64,000 nt of DNA, taken from Chryseobacterium echinoideorum (lineage in GTDB: Bacteria; Bacteroidota; Bacteroidia; Flavobacteriales; Weeksellaceae). The notes beneath the pieces are model-generated. The model was not told the origin of the DNA. It made no database searches and saw only the letters and a program-made list of their open reading frames with translations. The stretch covers positions 124,001-188,000 of the forward strand of contig NZ_VKNW01000009.1 of the NCBI RefSeq assembly GCF_007474535.1, given 5' to 3'. Both the position numbers and the translations under genes were made by a program. Numbering within the stretch: position 1 is the stretch's first letter; each line of letters begins with the position of its first letter. Below are positions 9,333 through 18,238 of this stretch, piece after piece.

Positions 9333-9851
9333 ATGGCAACAGTTAATCTTTCAGATTACAAGCCACTTCATATATCCAATGCCGAAGATTTTTCTATCGG
9401 CATTGTTTTTTCTGAGTGGAATGATTTTGTAACTTACAATCTTCGTGATGCAGCCTTGGAAATTCTTGAAAAAGAAGGCGTAAAAGCAGAAAATATACAA
9501 CAGTTTTCTGTTCCCGGAGCTTTTGAGCTCAGCTATGCAAGTATGCAGCTTTGTAAAGAGCGAAAATTTGATGCAGTAATTGCCATTGGCTGCGTAATAC
9601 GTGGAGAAACCCCACATTTTGATTTTGTCTGTTCTGCAGTTGCACAGGGAATTAAAGACTGTAATATCATGACAGATACACCAACGATCTTCTGTGTATT
9701 GACCGATGATACCAAAGAACAGTCGGTTGCAAGGAGCGGAGGTGATTTAGGAAACAAAGGTGTAGAAGCTGCAGTGACTGCTTTGAGGATGATAGATTTT
9801 AAAAAGAATCTCTCTGGTATAAAAGGAAATATCGGATTCGGAAATTTATAA
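9333..9851 (+). CDS. ribH: 6,7-dimethyl-8-ribityllumazine synthase
   Basis: A 172-residue enzyme of riboflavin synthesis that condenses 5-amino-6-ribitylaminouracil with 3,4-dihydroxybutanone phosphate. The family signatures FSVPGAFELSYA (near residue 52), GCVIRGETPHFDFV (near 86, with the catalytic His) and the C-terminal NKGVEAAVTALRMI are all present. The N-terminus is 10-15 residues longer than some homologues. It follows the TPR gene by 3 nt and is closed by a strong terminator. The other rib genes are not in the window. Confidence 0.96.
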   Translation: MATVNLSDYKPLHISNAEDFSIGIVFSEWNDFVTYNLRDAALEILEKEGVKAENIQQFSVPGAFELSYASMQLCKERKFDAVIAIGCVIRGETPHFDFVCSAVAQGIKDCNIMTDTPTIFCVLTDDTKEQSVARSGGDLGNKGVEAAVTALRMIDFKKNLSGIKGNIGFGNL

Positions 9852-9869
9852 TTCATATTTTAAAATACT

Positions 9870-9900
9870 AAAGAGCTATTTGAAAAAATAGCTCTTTTTT
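9870..9900 (+). terminator. Rho-independent terminator after ribH
   Basis: AAAGAGCTATTT and AAATAGCTCTTT form a perfect stem around a short AT loop, followed by T residues, 18 nt after the ribH stop. Confidence 0.85.
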
Positions 9901-10176
9901 ATGAATATTTATAACTAAATTAAACAATATTATTTTTTCAAAAGTTATTCTTAAAAATTGTGAAATTATCTTTCAAAACGAATCTGGAAAAGAGTTAAAG
10001 TTCAAAAAGAAAAATATTTTACAATATTTAATTTCAAGAAACAACGATTTTTCTTCCTAAACTTTCTGTAATTACTTTTATTACATTATAGATTTTAACA
10101 ATTATTCAAATTAGATTTTTATCCCCTCTTTTCAAGTTGTTTAATATAATTTTGTGCTGTAAAATTTAAAAAAATA
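9901..10176. other. Non-coding AT-rich stretch before the nitroreductase
   Basis: No reading frame was recognised. A TAATTTTG -7-like box at 10147-10154 lies 22 nt before the next start codon, but no TTG is found 19 nt upstream, so it is only a weak promoter candidate. The rest shows AT-rich sequence without clear structure. Confidence 0.5.
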
Positions 10177-10809
10177 ATGGAATTATTAGACAGACTTAAC
10201 TGGAGATTTGCAACAAAAGCAATGAACGGACAGAAAGTATCGCAGGAAAAAATAGACAGAATATTGGAGGCAGCCAGATTGGCACCTACATCAAGCGGGT
10301 TGCAGCCTTTTGAAATTATAGTCATCACAAATCAGGAAATTAAGGAAAAAATCAAACCAAATGCATGGAATCAGCCGCAGATTACAGACTGTTCGCATCT
10401 TTTGGTTTTTGCAGCGTGGGATAATTATACAGAAGAAAGAATCAACAAAATGTTTGATCTGACGAATGAAATAAGAGGCTTTAAAAACGAAGGCTGGGAA
10501 AACTACAGACAGCAGCTTTTGCAGATGTATCCGCCAAAACCTGCAGAAGAAAACTTTATTCATACTGCAAAACAGGCTTATATTGCATTTGGAGCAGCAA
10601 TTATTGCCGCAGCTTTTGAAGAGGTAGATGCAACACCGATGGAGGGTTTTTCTCCTGAAGCAGTAGATGAAATTTTAAATTTGAAAGAAAAAGGCTTAAG
10701 AAGTGTTCTGTTGCTACCCATAGGATATAGAGACACCGAAAATGACTGGCTGGCTGGTTTGGCTAAAGTTAGAAAACCAAAGGAAGATTTTGTGACAGAA
10801 TTAAATTAA
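10177..10809 (+). CDS. NAD(P)H-dependent nitroreductase-family oxidoreductase
   Basis: A 210-residue flavoprotein of the nitroreductase family (NfsB/DrgA-like), expected to bind FMN and reduce nitro or quinone-like substrates with NAD(P)H. Supporting features are the N-terminal RFATKAMNGQ...ARLAPTSSGLQPFEIIVI segment (FMN phosphate contact region, residues 10-50), HTAKQAYIAFGAAIIAAA near residue 128, and the C-terminal LPIGYRDTENDW near residue 178. The length is typical. It is monocistronic, with a terminator 16 nt downstream that is shared with the converging tnaA. Confidence 0.88.
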   Translation: MELLDRLNWRFATKAMNGQKVSQEKIDRILEAARLAPTSSGLQPFEIIVITNQEIKEKIKPNAWNQPQITDCSHLLVFAAWDNYTEERINKMFDLTNEIRGFKNEGWENYRQQLLQMYPPKPAEENFIHTAKQAYIAFGAAIIAAAFEEVDATPMEGFSPEAVDEILNLKEKGLRSVLLLPIGYRDTENDWLAGLAKVRKPKEDFVTELN

Positions 10810-10825
10810 CAACTGTTTTATATAA

Positions 10826-10860
10826 AAAAATCCATTCCAAAAATACTGGAATGGATTTTT
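10826..10860. terminator. Bidirectional terminator between the nitroreductase and tnaA
   Basis: A perfect 14-bp stem (AAAAATCCATTCCA with its complement) around a 7-nt loop, with A-runs on one side and T-runs on the other. It can serve both converging genes. Confidence 0.85.
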
Positions 10861-10879
10861 ATTTTTTATAGATCAACAA

Positions 10880-12256
10880 TTAAGCTTCTTCCAAATGAAC
10901 GGTGAAATGTCTTAAAATTTCCGGTTCCCAGGTAATATTATAGCCTTTTGTAATTTCATTTCTTTTTTCGTAGACATTTTTTACTGCTGCTGCAATATAA
11001 TCCATGTGGTTGTTGGTATACGTTCTTCTTGGAATTGCCAAACGCAGTAATTCAAGCTTTGGATAGCGGTTTTCTCTGGTTTCAGGGTCTCTGTCTGCCA
11101 GCAAAGTTCCGATTTCTACAGTTCTTACTCCCGCTTCTTTGTAAATTTCAAGTCCTAAAGTCTGCGCAGGATATTCTTCACGGGGAACATTAGGCAAGAA
11201 ATTAAGCGCATCAATAAAAACGGCATGTCCACCGATTGGTTTTTGTACCGGAATTCCGTATTCAATTAACTTATTTCCAAGATATTCTACCTGAGAAATT
11301 CTGCTTTCCAAATAAGGGAATTCTGTTGCTTCATTCAACCCTACTGCTAAAGCAGCCATATCTCTTCCTGCCATTCCGCCATAAGTAATAAAGCCCTCAT
11401 AAATAATGGTGAAATTAGACGCTTTTCTGAAAACATCTTCATTATTCAGAGCGATAAATCCGCCAATGTTAACCAATCCGTCTTTTTTAGAACTCATCGT
11501 CATCCCTTCTCCGTACGAGAACATTTCTTTGCAGATATCTTTAATGCTTCTGTTTTCTTGTCCCGGCTCTCTTTTTTTGATGAAATAAGCATTTTCGGCA
11601 AATCTTGCAGAATCGAAAAATACAGGGATTCCGTACTTGTCTGAAAGTTTTTTTACAGCTTTCATATTTTCCAGAGAAACAGGCTGTCCTCCTGAAGAGT
11701 TGCAGGTAATTGTAATCAGACAAAAAGGGATCTGCTCCTTCGGATGTGACTGATAAACGGCTTCCAGTTTCTCCAGATTGATATTTCCTTTGAAAGGGTG
11801 AAGATCGTTAATATCAAAAGCTTCATCAATAGTACAGTCAACAGCATGAGCCTTTCTGATTTCGATATGTCCTTTAGTCGTATCAAAATGCGAGTTTCCC
11901 GGAATAATGTCTCCGTCTTTTACCAATACAGAAAACAAAACATTTTCAGCAGCCCTTCCTTGGTGAGTGGGTAATAAATATTTGAAACCTGTGATGCTTT
12001 TTACAGTGTTGTGTAACTGTTCAAATGAGCGTGAACCCGCATAACTTTCGTCTCCTGTCATCAAAGCCCCCCACTGGCTGTCAGACATGGCACCGGTTCC
12101 TGAATCGGTAAGTAAATCAATATAAACTTGGGAAGATTTAAGATTAAATAAATTGAATTTGGCATCTTTCAGCCATTGCTCTCTTTCTTCTCTTGTAGAC
12201 TGGCGGATTTCTTCCACCATCTTGATACGAAACGGTTCTGCATATGGTAATTCCAT
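10880..12256 (-). CDS. tnaA: Tryptophanase (tryptophan indole-lyase)
   Basis: A 458-residue PLP enzyme of the beta-eliminating lyase family that splits L-tryptophan to indole, pyruvate and ammonia. The PLP lysine is expected in MSSKKDG near residue 258; SARFAENAYFIKKRE near 216 and NSSGGQPVSL near 186 are family blocks. Tyrosine phenol-lyase has an Arg near residue 381 in a VRSMERG context, where this protein has RTVEIGTLLADRDP like tryptophanases; this favours tryptophanase. A CAAATGTA (minus-strand TACATTTG) box at 12317-12324 may be its promoter. No tnaC leader or tryptophan transporter is adjacent. Confidence 0.87.
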   Translation of the reverse strand: MELPYAEPFRIKMVEEIRQSTREEREQWLKDAKFNLFNLKSSQVYIDLLTDSGTGAMSDSQWGALMTGDESYAGSRSFEQLHNTVKSITGFKYLLPTHQGRAAENVLFSVLVKDGDIIPGNSHFDTTKGHIEIRKAHAVDCTIDEAFDINDLHPFKGNINLEKLEAVYQSHPKEQIPFCLITITCNSSGGQPVSLENMKAVKKLSDKYGIPVFFDSARFAENAYFIKKREPGQENRSIKDICKEMFSYGEGMTMSSKKDGLVNIGGFIALNNEDVFRKASNFTIIYEGFITYGGMAGRDMAALAVGLNEATEFPYLESRISQVEYLGNKLIEYGIPVQKPIGGHAVFIDALNFLPNVPREEYPAQTLGLEIYKEAGVRTVEIGTLLADRDPETRENRYPKLELLRLAIPRRTYTNNHMDYIAAAVKNVYEKRNEITKGYNITWEPEILRHFTVHLEEA

Positions 12257-12345
12257 GCGATATAATTTTTAGATTTTATTAAAGAAAAGTTTAATTTGAA
12301 AATATTTTCAAATCATCAAATGTATTTAAAGGAGCAAATCGAAAT

Positions 12346-12963
12346 TTACTCAGGAGCTTTAAATATATTTTCATCCGAATGAAAACCTGCAACACCACCA
12401 CTTACTGCAAATTTCATTGCTGTAGCGGCAGACATTCCTACGACAGGTTTGATATTTTTTTCTTCTGTAACAATTACCCAGCCCGAAATTGCATAAGAAT
12501 GCGGAAGATAGACCGCTACATAATTGTGTTTGTCTACATCTGACATTTCTTTTTGTGTTAAAAATCCTATTCTCCAGATTTCAGGGTTCTCATTGGTTTT
12601 TACCCAAACCGGATGACTGAATTTTTTTTTGTCTCCGACAAACGAAGACATCACATCTTTTGTAGACGAATAAATATGTTTGATACCCGGCGTTTTTTCT
12701 AAAAGGCTGTCAACAGCATCTACAAAAAATCTTCCGACAACAAACTTGTTCCCCAAGTAGCCCAAAAGAGCTGTTACCAATAAAACCGAAATAAAAACCA
12801 GACCGGGAATCTGCCTTGCAACAGAAGGGATGATATTGTCGATAGAAGTGATGACAAAATAAATAACATAGATGGTAAGCCCGATGGGACCAATAATTAC
12901 AAGTCCCTGAAAAAAGTTTTTCAGGAAAATACTGGTCATGGTTTCAAAAGTGGGCTTTCTCAA
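12346..12963 (-). CDS. DUF502 family membrane protein
   Basis: A 205-residue membrane protein with spans near residues 15-37 and 52-70, followed by a soluble domain (VDSLLEKTPGIKHIYSSTKDV...). The order of two spans and the conserved PGI-x-x-IYSSTK segment match the DUF502 family, whose function is unknown. It follows miaE by 4 nt on the same strand, so the two are probably one operon. It ends 89 nt before tnaA begins on the same strand, and tnaA seems to have its own -7 box in between. Confidence 0.82.
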   Translation of the reverse strand: MRKPTFETMTSIFLKNFFQGLVIIGPIGLTIYVIYFVITSIDNIIPSVARQIPGLVFISVLLVTALLGYLGNKFVVGRFFVDAVDSLLEKTPGIKHIYSSTKDVMSSFVGDKKKFSHPVWVKTNENPEIWRIGFLTQKEMSDVDKHNYVAVYLPHSYAISGWVIVTEEKNIKPVVGMSAATAMKFAVSGGVAGFHSDENIFKAPE

Positions 12964-12967
12964 TATT

Positions 12968-13549
12968 TTATCCGTGTATAGTTTCTTTATTCCCGTAAGA
13001 CCTAATTATTTTTGCTTCATATTCCAGCCATTCTTCCCACCTTTTGTTTACCTGTTCCGGATTACCCAGCTGTCTTGCAAAACCGATAAATGTAGTGTAA
13101 TGATTGGCTTCCGAAATCATCAATTCTTTGTAAAACTCTCTCAGCTCTTCGTCTTTGATGTTTTCTGTTAATACTTTAAATCTTTCGCAGCTTCTTGCTT
13201 CAATCATTGCTGCAAAAAGCATTTTATCAATTATTAAAGTATCTCTGTTGCCTCCTTTCTGGATAAAATTTACCAACTCATTTACATAATCGTCTTTTCT
13301 TGTGCGTCCGAAAGTATATCCTCTTTTTTTAATAATCTCATGAACCTGATTAAAATGATCAAGCTCTTCCTGCGCAATTGACAAAAGTTCGGTTACGATT
13401 TCGGGATATTCCGGAAGCATCGTAATCAATCCTATAGCGTTGGTGGCGGCTTTTTGCTCGCACCATGCATGATCCGTTAAAATTTCCTCAAGATTTCCTT
13501 CTGCAATATTTGCCCACCTCGGATCGGTAGGAAGTTTTAGCTTAAACAT
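12968..13549 (-). CDS. miaE: tRNA-(ms2io6A)-hydroxylase
   Basis: A 193-residue non-heme diiron monooxygenase of the MiaE family, which hydroxylates the isopentenyl group of ms2i6A37 in tRNA. The ferritin-like iron ligand motifs are visible: EELDHFNQVH near residue 80, EARSCERF near 132, and EANHYTTF near 163. The N-terminal DHAWCEQKAATNA is also typical. It is the first gene of a unit with the DUF502-type protein. Its substrate tRNA must first be made by MiaA and MiaB, which are not in this window. Confidence 0.92.
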   Translation of the reverse strand: MFKLKLPTDPRWANIAEGNLEEILTDHAWCEQKAATNAIGLITMLPEYPEIVTELLSIAQEELDHFNQVHEIIKKRGYTFGRTRKDDYVNELVNFIQKGGNRDTLIIDKMLFAAMIEARSCERFKVLTENIKDEELREFYKELMISEANHYTTFIGFARQLGNPEQVNKRWEEWLEYEAKIIRSYGNKETIHG

Positions 13550-13683
13550 GACTTTAAAAATTTCTGTAAATTTAATTAAAATAAATATTCTTTAGATATG
13601 AATTTGATTTTCGTTGCCAGTTTAATTATCATCTTGGCATAAAGTTGGATTATGTTAAAAAATAACATTAAAATCATAAACTT

Positions 13684-13920
13684 ATGAACACATCATTGAT
13701 CACAAAAAAGCTGGAAAGATTTGCCGTTTGCATTCTTACCTTATTGACAGGATTTATTGCTTTTGCTCAGGAAGCTGTACCAAAAGTTGAAGTAACGACC
13801 AAAACTACAAAAACTGAAGAATGGTATACCAACCCGGTATATATTATTGTAGGAGCAATACTATTTATTGTATTAATCGCTGTTCTTATGCGTGGAGGAA
13901 GATCATCCAGCAGAGATTAA
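13684..13920 (+). CDS. Small membrane protein with signal peptide
   Basis: A 78-residue protein with a signal peptide (cleavage probably after AFA, near residue 28), a short Lys/Thr/Glu-rich exposed segment, and one C-terminal membrane span (YIIVGAILFIVLIAVLM, residues 54-70) ending in a basic tail GGRSSSRD. It stands alone between divergent miaE and convergent acyltransferase genes. No family recognised. Confidence 0.65.
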   Translation: MNTSLITKKLERFAVCILTLLTGFIAFAQEAVPKVEVTTKTTKTEEWYTNPVYIIVGAILFIVLIAVLMRGGRSSSRD

Positions 13921-13940
13921 TTTTTAATCTATTGAATTAA

Positions 13941-13976
13941 AAAAACTGATAACCGTCACAGTGTGGCGGTTATTTT
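13941..13976. terminator. Terminator between the small membrane protein and the acyltransferase
   Basis: ATAACCGTCACA and GTGTGGCGGTTAT form a stem with two G-U-type positions; A-run before and T-run after. It overlaps the last codons of the converging acyltransferase gene. Confidence 0.75.
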
Positions 13977-15047
13977 TCGTAAAAATTCCAGAAACTTCCA
14001 TCCGAAGCCATCAAACTTCTTCAAACCTTCAGCAATAATAAACGCAAAAACAACATTAATGATATAAATGATGATCATTAGAACCCACCAAGGCATCATT
14101 TCTTTTAACGGAACAACCAAGAAATACACCAAAGAAGAACTGATTCCCTGTGCGAAATAGAAAAATATAGCATTTTTCCCAATGTGGGTAATGAGATTTT
14201 CTTTCGCTATCTTCAGCCTGCTATAGAATACAAATAATGTTGTCAGCGAAAATAAAGTCCAGATAATATAAGGGGTTTTGGGCGGGAATTTTTGTTTATT
14301 AATTTTAAAGAAAATTTCATTTCCAAAATACCAGAACATCCAGATCAAAGCGGCAGCAACCAATCCGTAAAGCACAGGAATTGCTTTTGCGGGAATTTTT
14401 TTTCCTCTCATCTGATGAGCAACCAGAAAAATGATCATGTAAAATGTAATATAACCTACCTGACCGGAAGGATAGAATTGCGGGAAAATATTAAAAACTA
14501 ATGTCAATGCAATACAGATTCCTATAAACCAATTGATATGTTTCGGAAAAAATCTCAGTATTAAAACCCCAAAAACCGTCAAAATAAAATAAACTTTCAA
14601 ATACCAGAAACTGCCCATTACTACCGGAAATGTATCTGCGTTAGAATATTCATGCAAATACCAGTTTCCCAGGTTCTGCCATTGCGGAGTTGTTGAAATG
14701 CTTGTTGCAGCATATTTAGATCCGAAAGTAGAGTAGAAGTTCTGCAGCCATTCCAGCGAGAAAAATGTAAGCCCGAAAATTTTAAAGAAATAATCTAAAA
14801 AGAACAGCAATGTTACAAAAATCATGTAAGTAATCTGGAGCTTCAGCAAACGGTAGAAGGTTTTTTCAATATTTGATCCCGAAGTAATTCCGCTCAAGGC
14901 ATAAAATAGCGCAACATCAAAAACCAAAGAAAAAACCCGCACTTCCGGAATAATATAAAACTGTCCCGACCAAAATGCCGTATGAATAAATATGATGGAA
15001 AGCGTTGCCAATCCTTTGGCAAAATCAATATAAAGATCTCTGTTCAT
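13956..15047 (-). CDS. Acyltransferase-3 family membrane protein
   Basis: A 363-residue polytopic protein with about ten hydrophobic segments. The N-terminal RDLYIDFAKGLATLSIIFIH matches the acyltransferase-3/OafA start, where a conserved Asp/Arg and a His after the first span act in acyl transfer to surface glycans or lipids. Length and topology fit the family; the substrate cannot be told. It begins 1 nt after the stop of the lipoprotein gene at 15049-15591, so both form an operon. Confidence 0.8.
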   Translation of the reverse strand: MNRDLYIDFAKGLATLSIIFIHTAFWSGQFYIIPEVRVFSLVFDVALFYALSGITSGSNIEKTFYRLLKLQITYMIFVTLLFFLDYFFKIFGLTFFSLEWLQNFYSTFGSKYAATSISTTPQWQNLGNWYLHEYSNADTFPVVMGSFWYLKVYFILTVFGVLILRFFPKHINWFIGICIALTLVFNIFPQFYPSGQVGYITFYMIIFLVAHQMRGKKIPAKAIPVLYGLVAAALIWMFWYFGNEIFFKINKQKFPPKTPYIIWTLFSLTTLFVFYSRLKIAKENLITHIGKNAIFFYFAQGISSSLVYFLVVPLKEMMPWWVLMIIIYIINVVFAFIIAEGLKKFDGFGWKFLEFLRKITATL

Positions 15048-15048
15048 C

Positions 15049-15591
15049 TTATTTTGGTAAATCTTGCATCACTTTTTCTAATTTATCATAATTGAAGAAG
15101 TAAAGACCTCCTTCCCATTTTGGTTTCGACTTTTTGTCAATTCCTCTCAATTCATTTTCAAAATATCTGGAATATTTCCATCGGGTATTTGAATTGTAGG
15201 CTTCGTTATTGATAGAATATAAAGGCTCTGTAAAAACTTCTGATCTTTGTTTTGTGGTTTCCTCCACGTGACCATACCCGTTCATTACCAAGAAAAGTTT
15301 GTAATTATTTTCTTTCGCAAACTTCTCGTAGTTGGACATAGGAAGACAATATTCTGACACACAGCCGTTGGTGAAAATGTATACAAGAGATTTCGGATGT
15401 TTTTTAAGCTCTTCTTTAAGCTGGTTTCCGGTTACTTTATATATATTTTGTGAATTTGTATTTTCAAAGTTTTGTAGCGTAACAATAGAATTTTGCTGTT
15501 CTCCGGAAAGTTTTTTATAATCGTTTGACCAGCCATATACAGTACATGAAGTAAGTGATAAAGAGAGTAAAATAGTTAAGATTATTTTCAT
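15049..15591 (-). CDS. Lipoprotein with thioredoxin-like fold, unknown role
   Basis: A 180-residue predicted lipoprotein: leader MKIILTILLSLSLTSC with lipobox LTSC at residue 16. The segment KSLVYIFTNGCVSEYCLPM followed by YEKFAKENNYKLFLVMNGY (residues 68-105) resembles the first strand-helix-strand of a thioredoxin-like fold, but the two cysteines are spaced C-x4-C rather than C-x2-C, so redox activity is uncertain. It is the upstream gene of a pair with the acyltransferase. A CAAAAGTA box (minus TACTTTTG) at 15605-15612 is a plausible -7 element. Confidence 0.68.
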   Translation of the reverse strand: MKIILTILLSLSLTSCTVYGWSNDYKKLSGEQQNSIVTLQNFENTNSQNIYKVTGNQLKEELKKHPKSLVYIFTNGCVSEYCLPMSNYEKFAKENNYKLFLVMNGYGHVEETTKQRSEVFTEPLYSINNEAYNSNTRWKYSRYFENELRGIDKKSKPKWEGGLYFFNYDKLEKVMQDLPK

Positions 15592-15919
15592 AAATAAGTT
15601 TTTTCAAAAGTACAAATTAATTGCAATCAATTTAATTTCTATATTTGGAATATAAGTGATGTAGCCTGATTGTTTTATATAAGTTAATCTACAACGTTGA
15701 CAATCTCTGAATTATTCTGTAGAATTTTAAGTGTTAACTAGGTGATAATGTCACAAAGTTTAAAGTATTTTGAAAAATATAATTTATTAAAAAATAGGAA
15801 AATAAATAATCAGCTTAAAATGAATCTGTAGAGAAAATAGAAAAATTCTCAAAATCACATTGTTAGTAAATAAAAAATCACTACATTTGCACCTCGAATT
15901 AACTAAAAATTTATAGACA
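15592..15919. other. Intergenic region between divergent units
   Basis: It holds the probable minus-strand -7 box of the lipoprotein gene (15605-15612) and the exact plus-strand promoter of rplU (15860-15889). No gene is seen in the 240 nt between them. Confidence 0.6.
15860..15889 (+). promoter_or_regulatory. Bacteroidetes sigma-A promoter of rplU-rpmA
   Basis: TTG at 15860-15862, 19 nt, then TACATTTG at 15882-15889. This is an exact consensus match and lies 30 nt before the rplU start codon. Confidence 0.85.
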
Positions 15920-16309
15920 ATGTTTGCAATTGTAGAAATAGCAGGGCTTCAATATAAAGTTGAGCAAGACCAGAAGTTGTTTGTAAACCGTTTGAAAGGA
16001 GATAAAGGAGGAAAAGTATCTTTTGATAAAATTCTTCTTACTGTAAACGGAGCAATCACTGTAGGCGCCCCAGCTGTAAACGGAATCACTGTAGAGGCAG
16101 AGATCCTTGACCATGTAAAAGCTGATAAAGTAATCGTTTTCAAAAAGAAAAGAAGAAAAGGTTACGAAGTGAAAAACGGTCACAGACAATCTCTTACTCA
16201 GATCAAAATCACTGGTATTACAGGATTTGACGGAGCTAAAAAAGCAGAAAAACCTGCTAAAAAAACAACCAAAAAAGCTGACGCTGAAACAACTGAAAGC
16301 GCAGAGTAA
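15920..16309 (+). CDS. rplU: 50S ribosomal protein L21
   Basis: A 129-residue ribosomal protein that binds 23S rRNA. The core is typical of L21 (MFAIVEIAGLQYKVEQDQKL at the start, KKRRRKGYEVKNGHRQ near residues 75-90, and the ITGI strand near 97). A Lys/Ala/Thr-rich tail of about 25 residues (from AKKAEKPAKK) extends beyond the usual end; such tails are seen in Bacteroidota. The gene has a strong promoter and is followed 26 nt later by rpmA, the usual pair. Confidence 0.97.
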   Translation: MFAIVEIAGLQYKVEQDQKLFVNRLKGDKGGKVSFDKILLTVNGAITVGAPAVNGITVEAEILDHVKADKVIVFKKKRRKGYEVKNGHRQSLTQIKITGITGFDGAKKAEKPAKKTTKKADAETTESAE

Positions 16310-16335
16310 TTTAAACCAAAAAACCTTATAATAAA

Positions 16336-16593
16336 ATGGCACACAAGAAAGGAGTTGGTAGTTCCAAAAACGGTAGAGAATCTCACTCTAAAAGATTAGG
16401 TGTGAAGATTTTCGGAGGACAAGAAGCTATTGCCGGAAACATCATCATCAGACAAAGAGGTACACAGCACCACCCAGGTGAAAACGTGGGTATGGGTAAA
16501 GACCACACTTTATTTGCATTGGTAGACGGTAAAGTAGTTTTCAGAAAGAAAGCAAACAACAGATCTTTTGTATCTGTAGAACCGAACGCTTAA
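16336..16593 (+). CDS. rpmA: 50S ribosomal protein L27
   Basis: An 85-residue ribosomal protein whose N-terminus reaches the peptidyl-transferase centre. The family signature is clear: [20 protein letters not shown], then [38 protein letters not shown] across the rest of the sequence. Its N-terminus starts directly at MAHKKG with no cleaved leader, unlike Firmicutes L27. Second gene of the rplU-rpmA operon, closed by a strong terminator. Confidence 0.98.
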   Translation: MAHKKGVGSSKNGRESHSKRLGVKIFGGQEAIAGNIIIRQRGTQHHPGENVGMGKDHTLFALVDGKVVFRKKANNRSFVSVEPNA

Positions 16594-16614
16594 TCAAATC
16601 AGCGTTTCATATGG

Positions 16615-16652
16615 AATTCCCCTGAAAGCATAACTTTCAGGGGAATTTTTTT
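16615..16652 (+). terminator. Rho-independent terminator after rpmA
   Basis: A perfect 14-bp stem (AATTCCCCTGAAAG and its complement) with a 5-nt loop, then a run of T. Confidence 0.9.
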
Positions 16653-16681
16653 GCAATAATATTCTTGATTTATCATAAAAG

Positions 16682-16707
16682 AAAAGTCTGGTTTGTGCCA
16701 GACTTTT
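16682..16707 (-). terminator. Terminator of the TPR gene (minus strand)
   Basis: AAGTCTGG and CCAGACTT pair around a 6-nt loop with flanking A/T runs, 26 nt beyond the stop of the minus-strand TPR gene. Confidence 0.7.
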
Positions 16708-16732
16708 ATGTTTAAAAAAGATGATTTTAGCC

Positions 16733-18112
16733 TTAATTCCGTTTTTTTACTTTCGCTTTTGCCTCTTTCACCTCATCTTTGATGTAAGGATATTTTTTCT
16801 GCATATCAGAAATCAAAGTAGGATCAAGCTCTAAAGCTTTCTGTAGAGATTCAATCCCTTTTTCTTTATCTTTCAGGTTGAGGTAGCAATTGCTCAGCTG
16901 ATAAAATAGTTCTGCGCGATAATGATGTTTTATCGCCTGTTTCAGAACGGTTACTGATTCTTCATATTCTCCGACCAGCATCATTACTTCAGAATAAGCA
17001 TACCAGTTGTAAAATCTGGAAGGTTCTGCATCCACAAGCTTTTTAAGACAAGTGAGACTTTCTTCAAATTTTCCTGCATCTATAAATAAAAATGCAAGCC
17101 TTTTCTGGTAGTCAAGATTATTTTCGTTCAGTAATGTTGCTTCTTTTGCAAAATGTAAAGCTTCCGGCATCCCTCCCATCTCTTCATACAGATAAGACTG
17201 TTCCATCATTGATAGATAAAACTGAGGGTCTTCTCTCAATGACTTCTGAAAAGAATTTAAAGCAACAATCGGCTGTTTCAGTGCCTTGTAGCATAATCCG
17301 ATCTTATAGAATGTAAATGCTTTGGTATATTCCAGATCAAGCATTTCTTCATACACTTCTATCGCTTTCTGATATTGATTTAATGCTTCATAACACGCTG
17401 CTTTGCTTGCGTAAACTCCAACTGCGCTGGAATTGATTGCAAGCATATAATCAAAGCCTTTAATGGCTTCTTCATAATTTTTCCGGTTAAAATAATATTG
17501 TCCGTATTCACTCCATGCAATTTCTGAATAAGGGAAATCGTCAAGATAAGCATTCAGGAAAGCAATGGCTTCTTCGCTCTTGTTAAGATCATTAAAGCAA
17601 ATCATCGCATTTTCTAACGAATATTCATCCATTGGATCTTCTTTCAAAGCTTGTTGATAATGTTTTAAAGCATTGAAAGGATCACCAAGATTTACATATT
17701 CATCTGCAATAAAATTATTGAGGAAATTTTGTTCCTCTTCCAGTTCTAATGCTTTTTTGCAAATTTCTATTGATCTCCTCGGATTTCCTAAATTAGAATA
17801 ATATTTGGCGTAGCACACCAGAAAATCTGTATTTTCCATTGATGAGCCTTTCAGCTCGTTGATGAGCTCTTTCGCCATATTATAATCTTCCCATTCCAAA
17901 AGAACTTCAAGCTTTTTTATCTTGATGTCTAAAGAATTAGGGTGCAGTTTGAGACCGTAATTTACAGCCATATCGGCGTAATTAAAATCTCCCAACTCCA
18001 GATAATATACAATAATGTCTTCTAACTCTTCTGTATCAAAGTAGAATTCATCATTGTTTTCCATCATTTCCTCGAACTTTTTTACAAGTTCATTTCCAAA
18101 ATATTCTTCCAA
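16733..18112 (-). CDS. Tetratricopeptide repeat protein
   Basis: A 459-residue soluble protein made almost wholly of TPR units; clear examples are ALKHYQQALKEDPMDEYSL near residue 140, AIKGFDYMLAINSSAVGVYASKA near 215 and GIESLQKALELDPTLISDM near the end. No signal peptide or membrane span is seen, so it is probably cytoplasmic. The C-terminus is very basic (KAKVKKRN). It is read alone, upstream of the rpmA-side terminator. Such proteins are scaffolds; no partner can be named. Confidence 0.85.
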   Translation of the reverse strand: MEEYFGNELVKKFEEMMENNDEFYFDTEELEDIIVYYLELGDFNYADMAVNYGLKLHPNSLDIKIKKLEVLLEWEDYNMAKELINELKGSSMENTDFLVCYAKYYSNLGNPRRSIEICKKALELEEEQNFLNNFIADEYVNLGDPFNALKHYQQALKEDPMDEYSLENAMICFNDLNKSEEAIAFLNAYLDDFPYSEIAWSEYGQYYFNRKNYEEAIKGFDYMLAINSSAVGVYASKAACYEALNQYQKAIEVYEEMLDLEYTKAFTFYKIGLCYKALKQPIVALNSFQKSLREDPQFYLSMMEQSYLYEEMGGMPEALHFAKEATLLNENNLDYQKRLAFLFIDAGKFEESLTCLKKLVDAEPSRFYNWYAYSEVMMLVGEYEESVTVLKQAIKHHYRAELFYQLSNCYLNLKDKEKGIESLQKALELDPTLISDMQKKYPYIKDEVKEAKAKVKKRN

Positions 18113-18238
18113 TATAACGAGTTTTAAGATTTAAGATATGAGATATGAGATATACTAATCCCTGCTTCTGAAAATCTTAATGACTATAAATTTACTAATA
18201 ATAATTTTTAAAATGATGAAAACTGATTGTATTTTTTC

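Noticed and set aside
10880..12256. Tyrosine phenol-lyase instead of tryptophanase
   Set aside because: The tyrosine phenol-lyase arginine context is absent and the VEIG context of tryptophanase is present.
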